64,000 nucleotides of DNA, from contig JANTQA010000029.1 of NCBI GenBank assembly GCA_027625915.1, positions 8,184,001 through 8,248,000 on the forward strand. The letters run 5' to 3'. Position numbers and translations under genes: made by a program. Position 1 is the first letter of the stretch; each line of letters opens with the position of its first letter. The DNA comes from Anaeramoeba flamelloides. Lineage: Eukaryota; Metamonada; Anaeramoebidae. Shown piece by piece: positions 1-12,272 of the stretch. Under the pieces are notes generated by a model. It was given only the letters and a program-made list of their open reading frames with translations, did not search any database and was not told where the DNA came from.

Positions 1-2
1 CA

Positions 3-350
3 TTTTTCTTTACTTGGATAGTGCCGTTTACTCGCAAAGAGCATTTAACTTCTGAAATCATTTTTGGTTGTTTAACACTCATTTTGCTTTTCTTTATGAA
101 ATCCAGCGCAGAAAAAATTCTAATAGTGACACAGTTCCGTTTAATCAAATTTTCCATTGGCTGGATTTCAATTTCTGCCAGCGAGTATCCTTATGACCAA
201 ATAAACTCTCTGTTTATCAAAAGCTTTGCAGACGCAAGCGGTACTTTATACCTTAGAACGAAAAGCAGAACTTTTGACAAAGCAATTACAAATGTCCCCC
301 GAGTGGTTTGGTTTGAACAATTAATTGAAAAAATTTGTCAACAACTTTAA
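3..350 (+). CDS. PH-like (bPH_2/DUF304-type) membrane-associated protein, 3' end only
   Basis: The reading frame is open to the left edge of the window, so the gene starts outside it; no ATG precedes position 21, and 21-23 is GTG. The visible ~115 residues begin with a hydrophobic stretch, followed by a second one (IIFGCLTLILLFF). A beta-rich segment comes next, with the pattern 'ILIVTQFRLIKFSIGW' then 'YPYDQINSLFIKSF'. This is the layout of bacterial-type PH domains, where a strand reading 'vTn.Rli...G' is followed by 'i.l..i.si'. The end is amphipathic (WFEQLIEKICQQL) and stops at TAA. The function is unknown; related proteins are membrane-anchored PH modules. The family call is from pattern only. 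Confidence 0.45.
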   Translation, partial: FFFTWIVPFTRKEHLTSEIIFGCLTLILLFFMKSSAEKILIVTQFRLIKFSIGWISISASEYPYDQINSLFIKSFADASGTLYLRTKSRTFDKAITNVPRVVWFEQLIEKICQQL

Positions 351-1107
351 TTCCTTGATTTCATATTTTTCAATTTAACAGATATAATTATATTTGAAAA
401 GATTTTTTTATAAATATACATATCTCCCTTAGAACCCCAAATATCCTAATTGACTTTGAAATAAAAATTTTAATTTGAATTGATACGAAAGGATTCTAAG
501 ATATAGAATTTATAAACAATTATCTTAGAAAGAAAAATTTATAATTGAAAATTGTATAGGACCTATAATAAAAAAATAACTTGAAAAATAAATTTGTCAA
601 CATTTGAAAAATTCTTCTTGATTCTTGTGATTTTATTATTTTTTCATCAAAATTTTGTAAAGTTTATCTACATATCAAAAAGTTCTTAGTTTTAATGTTT
701 TAAATACATCATACTTTACTGGTAATTTTTTTGTGGATACCTTTGTGCCCTAATATTGCCTACATAACTTTAATAAAATATTCATTACAAAAGATAGTTT
801 CAATCAAATCAATAAAAACAATTTAAATCTACTTGATTATCAAAACCCAACGAGATATTTTGTAGATCACAAAAGCTTCAATTTTTTCAACAAAATTTTT
901 GATAAATTGAAATTGAAAATAATATTTTTTTTCATTGAAAAATTTGGAAATTTTTTTAAACAAGAATTTTAATAAAATTTAAGATTTGGCCAATAGTTCA
1001 AGTCAGATTAATAATTGATTTTTTTATTAAATTTTTACTTTTTTTTAATTTTTAACTTTTTAAAATCTAGACATAAAAAAAACAATATTATTGAATAAGA
1101 GAACATA

Positions 1108-1611
1108 TATAGTAGGAAAAAAAATATGGGACATGAAAATAATCCTTGACAAGATTTTTAATTGTGAATATTTGCAAAATTTTTGGGGAATTTCACATTT
1201 ATTTACAATCAAACCCTTTTTATAAATAACCAAATTTTTTATGAGCATAGTAATAAACCTACCCAAAGCTAAATAAAGTGGGTGACCTCTAGAATACCCA
1301 AGTAATTGTTTGATTGCCAAAGGGGATCTACCCTTTTTTGAAAAACAACCGAGTTTTGTAGAAGTTTACTTGAGTTTGGAAAATAATAATTTTTACTCTG
1401 GTTTTTTTTATTGATTGAATGGTGTTTTTAACAAGTCTGATTCCATTAATCATCATTCTAATAAGTTGATGAGTTTTAATTTAATTATTTTGATTCTTTA
1501 AAAAAGGATTTGATTTTAAATAAAAGAAAATACACAATAATTTTACAAATATTCACGATTAAAAATATTTTCAGGGATGATTTTCATATTGGTATTTTTT
1601 TTCCTACTATA
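1108..1611. mobile_element. TIR element, family A (MITE-like), copy 1
   Basis: The ends are inverted copies: TATAGTAGGAAAAAAAATAT at the left and a matching ...TTTTTTTTCCTACTATA at the right. The similarity continues inward, with 'ATCCTTGACAAGATTTTTA' on the left against 'TAAAAATATTTTCAGGGAT' on the right. The element is ~504 bp with no protein. Two diverged copies occur at about 18733-19175 (same orientation) and 38615-39068 (opposite orientation). They share internal phrases such as AGTAATAAACCTACC and ATTCTAATAAGT. It is best read as a non-autonomous DNA transposon; the superfamily is not determined. Confidence 0.7.
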
Positions 1612-2019
1612 CAACAAAAATTATTTTCCAAGAATGGGATTAATTTAGATTGAAAAAAATAAATTTCACAAATATATTATTCAAATTTTTTCTCATAACA
1701 AATTTCAAAAAAAAATTAGGTTTCAAAGATTATTTTATTATATATTTGAATACAATTTCAGTAGTTATTTTATATTTTAGTTCAAGATTTTTTTAAATTT
1801 AGAATTAATTACTTTATCTATTAAAATAATTTTTATAGATTTAATTCCAATATAATAAATGAAATAATTATACATTTTTATTATTGATTTTTCAATTATT
1901 TTCTATATTTTAAATAGAAGTTTTAGAAATTACGCATTATGATTTTTTTTTTCCTAAAGAAATGAATTAGATTTTTCTCGATTCTTATGAATTTTTTAAA
2001 ATGGTACACAACAAGACAA

Positions 2020-2716
2020 GGAAATTTTTTTCAAAAAAAAATCTCTAAATTTTATATTTTTGAAATACACTCATATAATAAACATTATTATACATTACAA
2101 TTTTAAAAAAGGTTTACAACTTTAATAGATATTAATAGGAATTGAAAAAAAAAATGAAATTTTTCAGTAATATTTTTTTCATTTTTAATTGTAAACTTTT
2201 TGAATTTTTTAATTGACTTAGTAGAGAGATAATTTTCAAGTATTTTTTTAATAGTCTAAAAAGAAACATATTTTTCAATTTTAAAATAGCACAAAATATT
2301 TCAATCAAAAGATATCGCTAAATTAGCTTGAAAATCTGATTTTTTATCTGTTTTTGGAATATTTTTTATCATTTTATTTTTTTCCATGTTTGAGTTTTTA
2401 TATACATCCCCGATTGTTTTTCGCAAATTGCTTTAACATTTATTCTTTTTTTAAATCTTAATGTTCAATCAAAAATTAATTCATTTCAACTTTTTTCATT
2501 AAAAAAATACCCCAAAAATAGGTGTTTTTATCAAAAGTCGGTATTTTTTAAAAAGGGGGGTATTCGGATATTCATGAGTTGAATAGTCATCTTTTCTTAA
2601 TTACATAAAATTATGATAAATTTGAAAAAATAATTTATAAAAGAAGTATAACTGAAATCCAATGTATAATTTTGGCTAACTTTAATTTTTGGTGTTTAAA
2701 TTTTCCTTGTAGTGAA
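2020..2716 (+). repeat. Long dispersed repeat, family B, left inverted arm
   Basis: About 700 bp that reappears in reverse complement at about 6180-6880. Shared landmarks include TTTTCCTTGTAGTG (left) against CACTACAAGGAAAA (right), the 'GGCTAACTTTAATTTT' phrase, AAAAGATGACTATTCAACTC, ATGTTCAATCAAAA and AAAGATATCGCTAAATTA. The copies are diverged by scattered substitutions and indels. No coding potential is seen. The two arms bracket exons 1-3 of the USP gene. Confidence 0.75.
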
Positions 2717-3465
2717 TTGAAGTGAAAAATTGAGAAAATTAAAAACAAACCCTAAAAAATAATTAATCTATTTATGATTGTTTTGAAAATCCACCCCTCA
2801 TTACAAATACATTAATTCGAATCTCATTTAATTTTTATTTGCTTGTATTTCAATAAAAAATGGGAGAAAATTTTCACTTTCTTTTCTTATTTTTCTTTTT
2901 TCGAGATAAATAGTGTCTTCAAAGAAATATATCGAAATTTACATCTCTATTTTCTTGGCTAACTCTTTTTTATTGTCATATACTGGTATACTTTGGGTGA
3001 AGTAAAAATCCCAAAGGAAAGGAAACATGTTATTCAAAGGAAAAGGAAAACTTGATGAAAATTTTTTCCCAATTCTTATATAAATACATGTAGGATATCA
3101 TTGAAATACCAATTACCCAATTATATATAAACTCAATTTTAATGTGTTTATCATTGAACTCTCTTAACTTGAAGATTTATACTCTATATATACATTAACT
3201 TTTTTTAGTTTCTTTTTCTTGAATAATTTTTTTGGTTTTACGAAAAAAATAAAAAAAAATAAATTAAAAAATCTTATTATTGATTGGTCACCATCAAACT
3301 TTCCTAATTTCTCTTTTAAAATTGATTACAAAGAGAGATTTGAATGTACTTTATAACTTTAGTTGATGCCACATTTCAAAAATTTCGTTGAATGATTGAG
3401 GCTTTTGATAAAGTATAACCAAAATTTCATTTTTTATCTTTTTCAGCTTTTTTGAACAACAAAAA

Positions 3466-5609
3466 ATGTTTGTGTAAAATCCTTCTTTTTAAAAAAGTAA
3501 AACAACACCAATTTTAAACTTTCGTTCTTCTTTTAACTTAATACTAATTGTAAAGGGAAAATAATGATCTCAAATCTTTAACATTTGAAGAAGAAAAAAC
3601 TCTTCTTCAAAAAAGCATTCAAGAAGAGAAATTGGTTCCAGGTGAATATTGGTTTTTGATTTCAACTTCGTGGTCGAGCAAATGGACAAAGTATATTGAA
3701 CAGGGTAGCAAAATGCATAGGCCTAATAAAATAAATAATATTCCGCTTTTGGATTGGAATAATCAACTTGAAAGAACAATTATCGAAAACAAGGATTATA
3801 TTTTAGTCCACGAACGAACGTGGAGTCTATTTGTCAAAATGTAAGAAAAACAAACGAAAAACATAAACAAAAAAACAATAAAAAAAAAAAAAAAAAAAAA
3901 AAAAATAAACACTTTTCTCATCTTTTGTTTTGGTGAACTTTCAAAAAAGACTAACTCAGACCACAACTTCTGACTGTTATTTCTTCTCATTTCCGAATTT
4001 ATAATTAATGAATGAAAATTGATCATTGATTTTTATTTAAACACCCATCTTAGATATAAGGGCGGACCACCAATAAGAAGAAAAGTGATTGGAATTACAG
4101 GAACAAACCTAAGAATAGTTGAAGTGAATTTACTGGAATTGAAAATCCATAAATTTCTTGGGGGTGAATTAATTTTGCATTTCAAAATTTGTATTAGTAG
4201 AAAATATTGCCAATCGAGTCTTTTCTCTTTGATTTCGAAAAAAACACAAAAAAGCACCTCAAAAATAAGACTTTTTTATTTGCAAGACCAAAAAAAAGCC
4301 CAAGAAATATTTAACACACAAATAACACTTTACGAATCAAACATTCAAGATCAAGCAAGTTTGATCTATGAAATTGATGAAAAAAAAGGTAAATTGCAGT
4401 CTAATGATCAAAACGGAAACACTAAGGAAGAGCCTGAAAAAGTAAACAATAAAAAGGGCAATTCCTTTCATTGGTTTGGGTTTGGAGAAACCCCACCAAA
4501 GGAAATTGGATTAACTGGATTGGAAAATTTCGGAAACACATGCTTTATGAATTCATCCCTTCAATGCCTTTTCAATTTAAAATCTCTAAGAGATTATTTT
4601 TTAAATGATCATTATCTCCAAGAAATTAACCCGAACAATCCTCACGGAACAGGTGGGGAATTGGTACAAGAATTTGCCAATATTTATAAGAAATATTGGG
4701 AAGGCAACACGGATCTGATAAAGCCAAAGAAAATCAAATCAATTATTAGTGAATTTGCAACCCAATTTTTTGGCAATTTCCAACAAGATTCTCAAGAACT
4801 CATTTCCTTTTTATTAGACGGCTTACATGAAGACGTAAATAGGATTGAAAAAAAAATATTTGATCAAAACGAGAAAGTACAAAACGGCCAAGATTTGTCC
4901 AAATTAGCAAACAAAACTTGGCTGAATTATAAAAAAAGTAATGATAGCTTTTTTGTAGGTAAGAATTTATAATTCCATTATGGCTTTGATTTCTAACTTT
5001 TTTTCGAAAATGAATTTTGTAACAATTTAAATCAAAAATATTACTTGTTTTTTTGAATTAATGATAAATTTTTACAAAAACTTCCTTTAATGTTTTTTTT
5101 TAATCCTATCTTTTATTTTTAAAGAGAAAGTCTGACTAATCTGAGTTTTGGGAGAGTTATTCCTCTTTTAATTTTTTGAATTGCACTGTAAAAATTCACT
5201 TTTTGTCTCTTCAAAACTGAACTATATTTCAAAAAAAAGTGACTCACAAGAAATAATAAATTGAAAAAATGATAATATTCTTTAGTCTTCAAGAAAAACA
5301 AAGAATCATTAAATCTGGTTTGTGATTCACTTTTTTTTTTATTATTCGAAATCTATAAAAACCTGATATTTTAAAAAGTAAAAAAAAATAAAATCAAAAC
5401 CAAAAAAAACATGTGAGTCACAATTTTTGAAATGAGCATTATGGATTTATCATTACTGAACTTTCAATAAAAAAAGGTTGGCAAGAAGATTGTTTTTTGA
5501 ATAATAATTATCTTCACTTTCAAAGACATTACATAATCTCAATTTTCTTAATGTTTATGTGTATTTTTTGAAGATCTTTCTTTTTTTTTTCACTTGACTT
5601 TCTCAAAAG

Positions 5610-5640
<31 letters not shown>

Positions 5641-8600
5641 TTAAAAGAAAAAAAAAATTTTTCAATTTGAAAAAAAAAAGGTGAAGAAAAAGAAAGTACA
5701 ACTTTTAAGAATAAATAAAAAAAAAATTTAAAAAAGCAAAACAAAAATTTGATGAAAAATATTGAAAATTTATTTTGATAAGAATATGGGATCAAAGACC
5801 TACAAAATCACTTCAAATAGCATTATAAATCAAGTCAACATTTTTCTAAAATAGTTTATTTTCAAAAATTTAGGGCACCCCTTTAAATCTTTAATTAATC
5901 CATGTTTAGTTTGTTTATTCTTGCTTTTGAAAGAAAGACAAAAATCATTTTTTACAATTTTTTATTAATTATCAATTTTTAAACAAATCAATTTCTTCCA
6001 TGATGTCTAAAGAAATAAAGGTAAAAATATTTTTATTCAATTACAATGTTTACTCTATCCAGTTAATTATGAATAAATTTGGTGTTATCATCAAAAATAT
6101 TTGTTATTGATTAAAATTTGGAAAAACGAGAGACATTTGTCAAAAAAAAAAAAAAACCCAAAAAAGAAAGAAAAATCACAACACTACAAGGAAAAAATAA
6201 ATTCTGAAAATTAAAGTTAGCCAAAATTAAAGATTGGATTTCACTTCTACATCTTTTATAAATTATTGTTTCAAAGTTACGATGATTTTATGTAATTAAG
6301 AAAAGATGACTATTCAACTCATTAAAATCCGAATACCCTCCTTTTTCAAAATTACCGACTTTTGAAAAAAAAAACACCTTTTTTGGGGGTATTGTTTTTA
6401 TTGAATTAAGCTATAACGAATGAACTTTTGATTGAACATTAAGAATGAACAAATAATAAATGTTAAAACAATTTACAGAAAAAAACAGAGAATATATATT
6501 AAGAACCAAATATATATAAAAAAAAAATAAAATGATAAAAAATATTCCAAAAACAGAAAAAAAATCAGTTTTTCAATTTAATTTAGCGATATCTTTTGAA
6601 AGAAATATTTGATTTTTTTTTTAAATTGAAAAAATATAATTCTTTTTAGACTATTAAAAAAAAATAGATTCAAATAACTTCTCCATTAAGTCAAATAAAA
6701 ATTTTAAATATTTTAGAATTAAAAATGAAAAAAATATAACTGAAAATTACATTTTTCTTCAATTCCCATTAGTATATAATAAAGTTGTAAACCTTTTTCA
6801 AAATTGTCATGTATAATAATGTTTATTATCTGAGTGTGTTCAATAAATAAAAAATTGAGAGATTTTTTTTTGAAAAAATTTTCAGAGTTATGAAGAGCAT
6901 AAAAATTTTTATTTGAGACTACAATTTTTCTCAGAAAAATGATAGGGAAAAAACAATAAAAAATTTAATTTTGGCATTTATTTTTTTTTTATTTTTATTA
7001 TCATTTCTCGCCTGTTATTGAAATAAACATACCTTTTTAACAAACAAATTACTGTATTTATTTTTTTGATTTGGAAACAATCACTTTTTTATGATTTGTT
7101 TGGCCTGGAATAACGAAAAAAATGATATTGCCCGAAGTGATAAAAGATGATATTAATAGGATTTCGAAGAACTACGATTAATTTCCTCTTAGCACTAGAA
7201 AAATATCATTATTTTAACCTAACCGAGGATCCCAAAACGAAGAATTATAACAAGTGGATTTTTTAATAAAGGAAACAATATGAGTTGCTATTTATTTTTG
7301 GAATTCAAGATCTAACTTTTCACAACTAAAAACTCGAAACAAAAAAAAAAAAAACTAATTTATTATTGGTAAATGATACTTTGAAGAATGTTGCTCAAAG
7401 GATCTTTTTTACCCGACTGAAGTTATTGAAAGTTATGAAAGTTAAATTGTTCACATTTTCATTCTATTGAAGACAAAATTTTGGTTTACATTTCACAGAG
7501 ACAAAATAAATCATACAACCTTTCAATGAGTTTCTATTTTCCCTTTGATTTCCATCTTTGTTAAGAAATAACCGAAAACGATCAAAAATAAAACCACTCA
7601 TATACTGGATATTCCTAAAAACGGACTGATTTTGAATATTCCTCTCAAAAGTTCTTGACTTAGTTGGTAAAAAAAGAATGTTAATTTTTTTTAAAAATTT
7701 GTAATTTTCTTTTTTTTTTCTCAAATGATCATTTTTTTTTTCTCATTTTGAAACTCTTTATAAAAATGGCCTCTTCTCTCTTTTTTCTCAAAGAAAAAAC
7801 AGACAAGACAATTATTTTTTTACAAATGAGACTGATTCCTTACAGAACCTAAACCAAAAACTCTGTTTGATTTTCAGCATTGTTTTTAAACAAAGAAAGA
7901 GAATTTATTCCTTTTCCAAACATTCCCCAAAAAATAAAGTACATTTTATTTTATCTTTTATTTGAATAAATAATTTAGTTCCTTGAACAAAAATATTTGT
8001 TCCAATGTCGTAAATCCTTGAGACGACAGATCTTAACTGATTTATGAGATGAAAAAGTCTCACAAAAAAATTAGTTAAAGTCTTCTAAAATAACTTTAAC
8101 ATTTTTAAAGTCAAATTTATATTCATTAAAAAACTTCTTATTTTACTCAAAGAGAATCGAAAATAAGATCCGAAAAATTTTCCAACTTTGCCTAATAACC
8201 CAATATTTTCTCAAAATCTTTCCAACAGTAACTTCAGTGCTATCTTAAACTTTTTAAAGATCTTAATCTCTCTCTTCTCCGTATTGATCAAAAATTATTT
8301 ACTTTTAATTTAACGAATAAAAAGTTTGTGTGAAAAAAAAAAATCCATAGCTTTCTTATAATTCGTGATCAAAAATTATTTTTTTATTAGGGAAAAAGAA
8401 ATATAATTATGACAAGACAAATTATTGATATACCTTATTCAACTTGAATTTGTTGTATCCAAACAAAATGAACAATGAAAATTTTTGTGTTCTCTTATAA
8501 AAAAAAAATAAAGTTTATAAAAATAACTATTGTAGCCCATCTAAAGATATAGCCGTTCCGACTCTAACAGTGAAAATTTATAATAAATCAAAATTGATTT

Positions 8601-11600
8601 TCTATTAAAAAAAATTATGATTTTATTATTATTATTGAAGAAGTGTAAATTACACTCTAAATGACCTTTTACATAAATTTCCTAAAAGGTAATTTAAGCA
8701 TAAAATCATAGATTTCACCATTGTTCAAGGGAAAGGCAGACCCAAATTTTTTTATGGTTAAAAAGCAAAAGTAAAAAATTCAAAAGAAAAGACAAAAGAA
8801 AAAAGAAAAAAAAAAAAAATTGAAATTTAAAAAGGTTTTATAAGAATCAATTGGTTAAAAAACAAAAAAAAAAAAACAATGCTATCTTTAATAAAGTACT
8901 CCCAAAATCACGCCCACAATACTTTTGGTTGATTTAATAATTTGATAATTGATCACGAATCTTCACTTGGGGATCGTTGTTTAATTGTTGTAATTTCCAT
9001 TTTTTTTTTTTTGATTTGATTTGCTTTAAGGACTATCTGAATTTTATGCTCTATGAGCATTGAAATACAAAGCAGTAAATAGATTAAGACCTTTAAAATA
9101 TAGTGAATTGAGGGAAAGTCAAAATATTGCCAATTTTTAGCAATTTAAGATTTTGACTAGAAAAATTTATTGATCCAAAATCTTTTCGAAAAATTCCAAC
9201 AAAGCAAGGCAAAAATAAAAAGCTATTTTTTTGGTTATTGGGAAAATGTCACTCCACTTTCTTTTCAAATGGGTGACTACACTCACCACCAACTCTAACA
9301 TACTTCAATATAAAGTGGAGTGACATTTTCCCAATATCATTTTGGAAGTCGAAAATTTTGAGTGAATAATTTTAATTTGGTGAAAGTAAATTTTTTTTGC
9401 CTTCCTCAAAAACAACCTAAATTTTACATTTTAACAAAGATCTATTAACTCAACATTCTTTTGAGTTCATAATTCGTGTTGTGGGTATAAAAGCAAAAGC
9501 CACTGGGAATATAATTCGAATAATCCTTAAACCTTTGGTCATTTTTATCCTTTGCTTTTTTCGTTTTTATTTTCAAGTTACCCATACTTTTGTGTTTCAG
9601 TGTTAAAGTATTAGTAAGTAACCACTTGATCTTTTTCCTTTGTAACTCTTCTTCCCAATATAAAAAAGATTCAGCCAGGGGAAAAATGAAAAAAAATAAA
9701 AAATTATAATGTTATTTTATAAACCGAAATTGGTTATCACAGTCCATTTTAAACCATAAAATTTATAATAGAGGAAAAAAAATTATGTTATCCAAATATT
9801 TGTTCCATTTCAAGGTTTTGGAAAATTGACAAACAAATTAATAAAAAAACTTACATGAATCGAGATCTTCAATTTATAAAATTTCAAAAATCGCAAATAT
9901 TTAAACATTTTAAAAGCATAGATCAAAAAACACTTTCAAGTTTTGGTGATTTCTGTTCTTTTGAAATTTAATTTTTGTCTTTGTTTATGAACAAAAAAAA
10001 AAAATTCTCTTTTATGTAGTAAATGAAATTAGAATTTTTATCTTTATTGGTAGAAATTGAATTTTCTATGTATTATTATTTTATGAAATATAGAACCTGT
10101 TTCTCTTATAAATTTTCATTAAAGAGTTGGAAAAGTTATAATAAATTCTTCAAAAACAAATAGTATAATTTTAACTATCAATATTAAAATCAGTAATTTT
10201 GATAACAAGAATCTATTCCCCTGACCTAAATACTTTAAACACAGTTTGGAATCTTAGCACTCTTTAATACAATCATTATTTTTGTTCATCAATTAACCCC
10301 ATCTTTTTATTAAAAAAATTTTTTCTTCTTTCTTATTATGTTGGAATTAATAGATAATTTTCAAGGATTGATTTTAGATTGTATCTCTTGTCCAGAATGT
10401 GGTTTAGAAATATCAAAATTTGACCCGTTGATGTATTTAACTTTACCCTTCCCAGCCACTTTAGAATATAAGCTTAATATTCTAGTCATGCCATTAAATT
10501 GTTCAAAACGGATTCCGGTCTTATATCATATCAAAAGTCAAAAATCATTGGGCTTAAATGGTGTTTTTTCAGAATTATCGAAGAAATGTAACATAGATGC
10601 AAATTTTTTATATTTGGTTGAAATTTATCAAAATAAATTTTATCAAATAATTGACAAAACAAGAATTCTTGATCAACTTGATGACGATGACACAATTGTA
10701 GCATATGAAATTAATAATTTTGAAAATTTACAAAAAATATGGAAAGAAGAGAATTACAATGAAAAAGATAATGTTGGTGAAAATCAAATTCAAGATCAAG
10801 AGAAAATAGGAAACGAAAAGGGAGGAGAAGGTATCGATGATGAAAATGAAAATGAAATTAAAATTGAAAAGGAAAAAGAAAAAGAAAAAGAAAAAGAAAA
10901 TGAAAATGAAATTAAAAGTGAAAATGAAAATAGAATCGTAAATGAAAAACAAAATAAAATAATAAAGGAACAAGAAAAAAAGGTGAAAATTGTAAATGAG
11001 AATTTCCAAGAAAATAAAAATCAAAATTTAACTATAAAAAAAGAATTTAAAGGTGATAATGGTAATGAAAATGAAAATGAAAATGAAATTAAAATTGAAA
11101 TTGAAAATGAAAATGAAAATGAAATTAAAAGTGAAAAAGAAAATGAAAATGAAAAAGATGAAAATGAAAAAGAAAAAGAAAATGAAAATGAAAAAGATGA
11201 AAATGATTTAAAAATTCCAATTTATTATTACCGATTTGAAGAAAACGAATGGAATAGAATTGGAATTCCAGATTTAAAAACATTTAATTTGGATGAAAAT
11301 ACAATTTTGGATTATCAAAAAATATATATAATTTGTGAATCATATTTTAATGTAATCATTTCTGATTATTATGAAGAAATTATGCAAGAACTAAATATCG
11401 AAATCCAAGAAAATGAAATCAATCCAAAAAAAAAATCATTTTTCCTTTCATTTCTTAAGTCTAGTTATGAAAAACAAATCAACTCCTTTGGGTTTGAATC
11501 CGAGAGACTGGATCCCTTATTTCAAATTATTACCACTGAAAATTTAGATTATGATATAATAAATACCACTGAAATCAAGAAGGAAAGCATTATTTTAATC

Positions 11601-12272
11601 CATGAAAAAATCCAATTTGGAATACGAATAAATCCATATTTGTTTCAAATTATTGAAAACTTTGAAAATTCATTTTCGAGATTTGAAAATCATATCTCAT
11701 ATACAAATTCTGAAATTGAAAAGGAAAAACAACAATTTGAAACAATTACATTAGAAAATTGTCTAAACGCATTTTTGAAAGAAGAAAAATTGAGCACAGA
11801 AAATATGTGGTATTGTCCAAAATGCCGTAAGCATGTACAAGCGATAAAAAAAATCGAATTTTGGAAATTACCAAACATTTTAATTATACATTTAAAACGG
11901 TTTGAAGATAATGGATACACACGAAAAAAAATTACTTCGCTTGTTGATTTCCCGTTATATCTTGATATGTCGGGGTTAATATCATCAAAGAAAAATGGAG
12001 AATCTTCGCAGAATGCAAATTTTTATGAATTGTCTTCAGTATCTAATCATTATGGCACCGTTGGCATGGGGCATTATACAGCTATTGCTAAAAATAATAC
12101 CACAAAAAATTGGTATTATTTTGACGATAAAGATGTTTACCCAGTTACAGAAGAAGACTCGATACAAAGCGAAGCTGCTTATGTTTTATTTTATATCAGA
12201 AAAAAAAAACCAAAGAAAGAAAAATTAGATGAATATATTAAAATGAATTTATCAAAAACTTTTAATAAATAA
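3466..12272 (+). CDS. Ubiquitin carboxyl-terminal hydrolase, USP4/11/15-type (DUSP plus split catalytic domain)
   Basis: Cysteine protease (family C19) that removes ubiquitin. Four exons are inferred: 3466-3473, 3556-3840, 4054-4958 and 10354-12272, giving 1038 residues in one frame. The DUSP domain is split by intron 2 (YWFLISTSWSSKW ... NKDYILVHERTWSLFVK, then YKGGPPIRRKVI). The Cys box is GLENFGNTCFMNSS, with the nucleophile near residue 261 (codon 4541-4543). Exon 3 ends ...SFFV and exon 4 begins DNFQGLI...CPECG...FDPLMYLTLPFP, matching the human USP4/15 order. A Ubl-like insert comes next, then a ~160-residue E/N/K-rich linker (10740-11215). The second zinc-ribbon pair is CPKC. The His box is GHYTAIAKN (His codon 12072-12074), with Asp in YYFDD. 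All catalytic residues are present. The first 8-nt exon is the weakest part; the donor and acceptor of the other introns restore the family alignment exactly. Confidence 0.88.
6180..6880 (-). repeat. Long dispersed repeat, family B, right inverted arm
   Basis: Reverse-complement counterpart of about 2020-2716, lying within intron 3 of the USP gene. Matching begins at CACTACAAGGAAAA and fades after the AATTGAGAGATTTTTTTTTGAAAA segment. No protein and no obvious terminal motif are visible. Confidence 0.75.
9236..9336. repeat. Perfect short inverted repeat (25-bp arms, 51-bp loop)
   Basis: The arm at 9236-9260 (starting TATTGGGAAAATGTCACTCC) is the exact reverse complement of 9312-9336. The loop includes GGGTGACTACACTCACC. 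It lies inside the long USP intron. It could be a miniature transposable element or a folded RNA; the sequence alone does not decide. Confidence 0.8.

Larger units (their letters stand above)
351..3465. other. Intergenic region, AT-rich, with two repeat copies
   Basis: Very AT-rich DNA with no convincing gene. It holds a ~500-bp TIR element (1108-1611) and one arm of a long inverted repeat (about 2020-2716), both listed separately. The open stretch at 1060-1320 on the minus strand lies mostly inside the TIR element and resembles no protein. The start and the DUSP exon of the USP gene follow directly. Confidence 0.7.
4959..10353 (+). other. Intron 3 of the USP gene, about 5.4 kb
   Basis: The donor GTAAGAATTT follows ...TTTTTTGTAG and the acceptor is ...GAATTAATAG before ATAATTTTC. 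The join makes codon GAT (Asp) and continues the USP alignment as FFVDNFQGL. At 5395 nt it is far longer than the other introns placed here (roughly 80-300 nt). It contains the right arm of repeat family B, a perfect 25-bp-arm hairpin (9236-9336), a Tc1-like half end near 8545 and many poly-A/T runs. No gene is convincing inside it. Short open stretches near 7050-7290 in three frames look slightly less AT-rich but match nothing recognised. Confidence 0.8.

Noticed and set aside
1060-1320. 86-codon open frame on the minus strand
   Set aside because: It lies almost wholly within TIR family A; the other copies do not keep the frame.
7050-7290. Three overlapping short open stretches, slightly less AT-rich, inside the USP intron
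   Set aside because: Each is under 45 codons, they conflict with one another and none resembles a known protein.
10728-11024. 98-codon minus-strand frame rich in F and I
   Set aside because: Complement of the E/N/K-rich linker of the USP gene.
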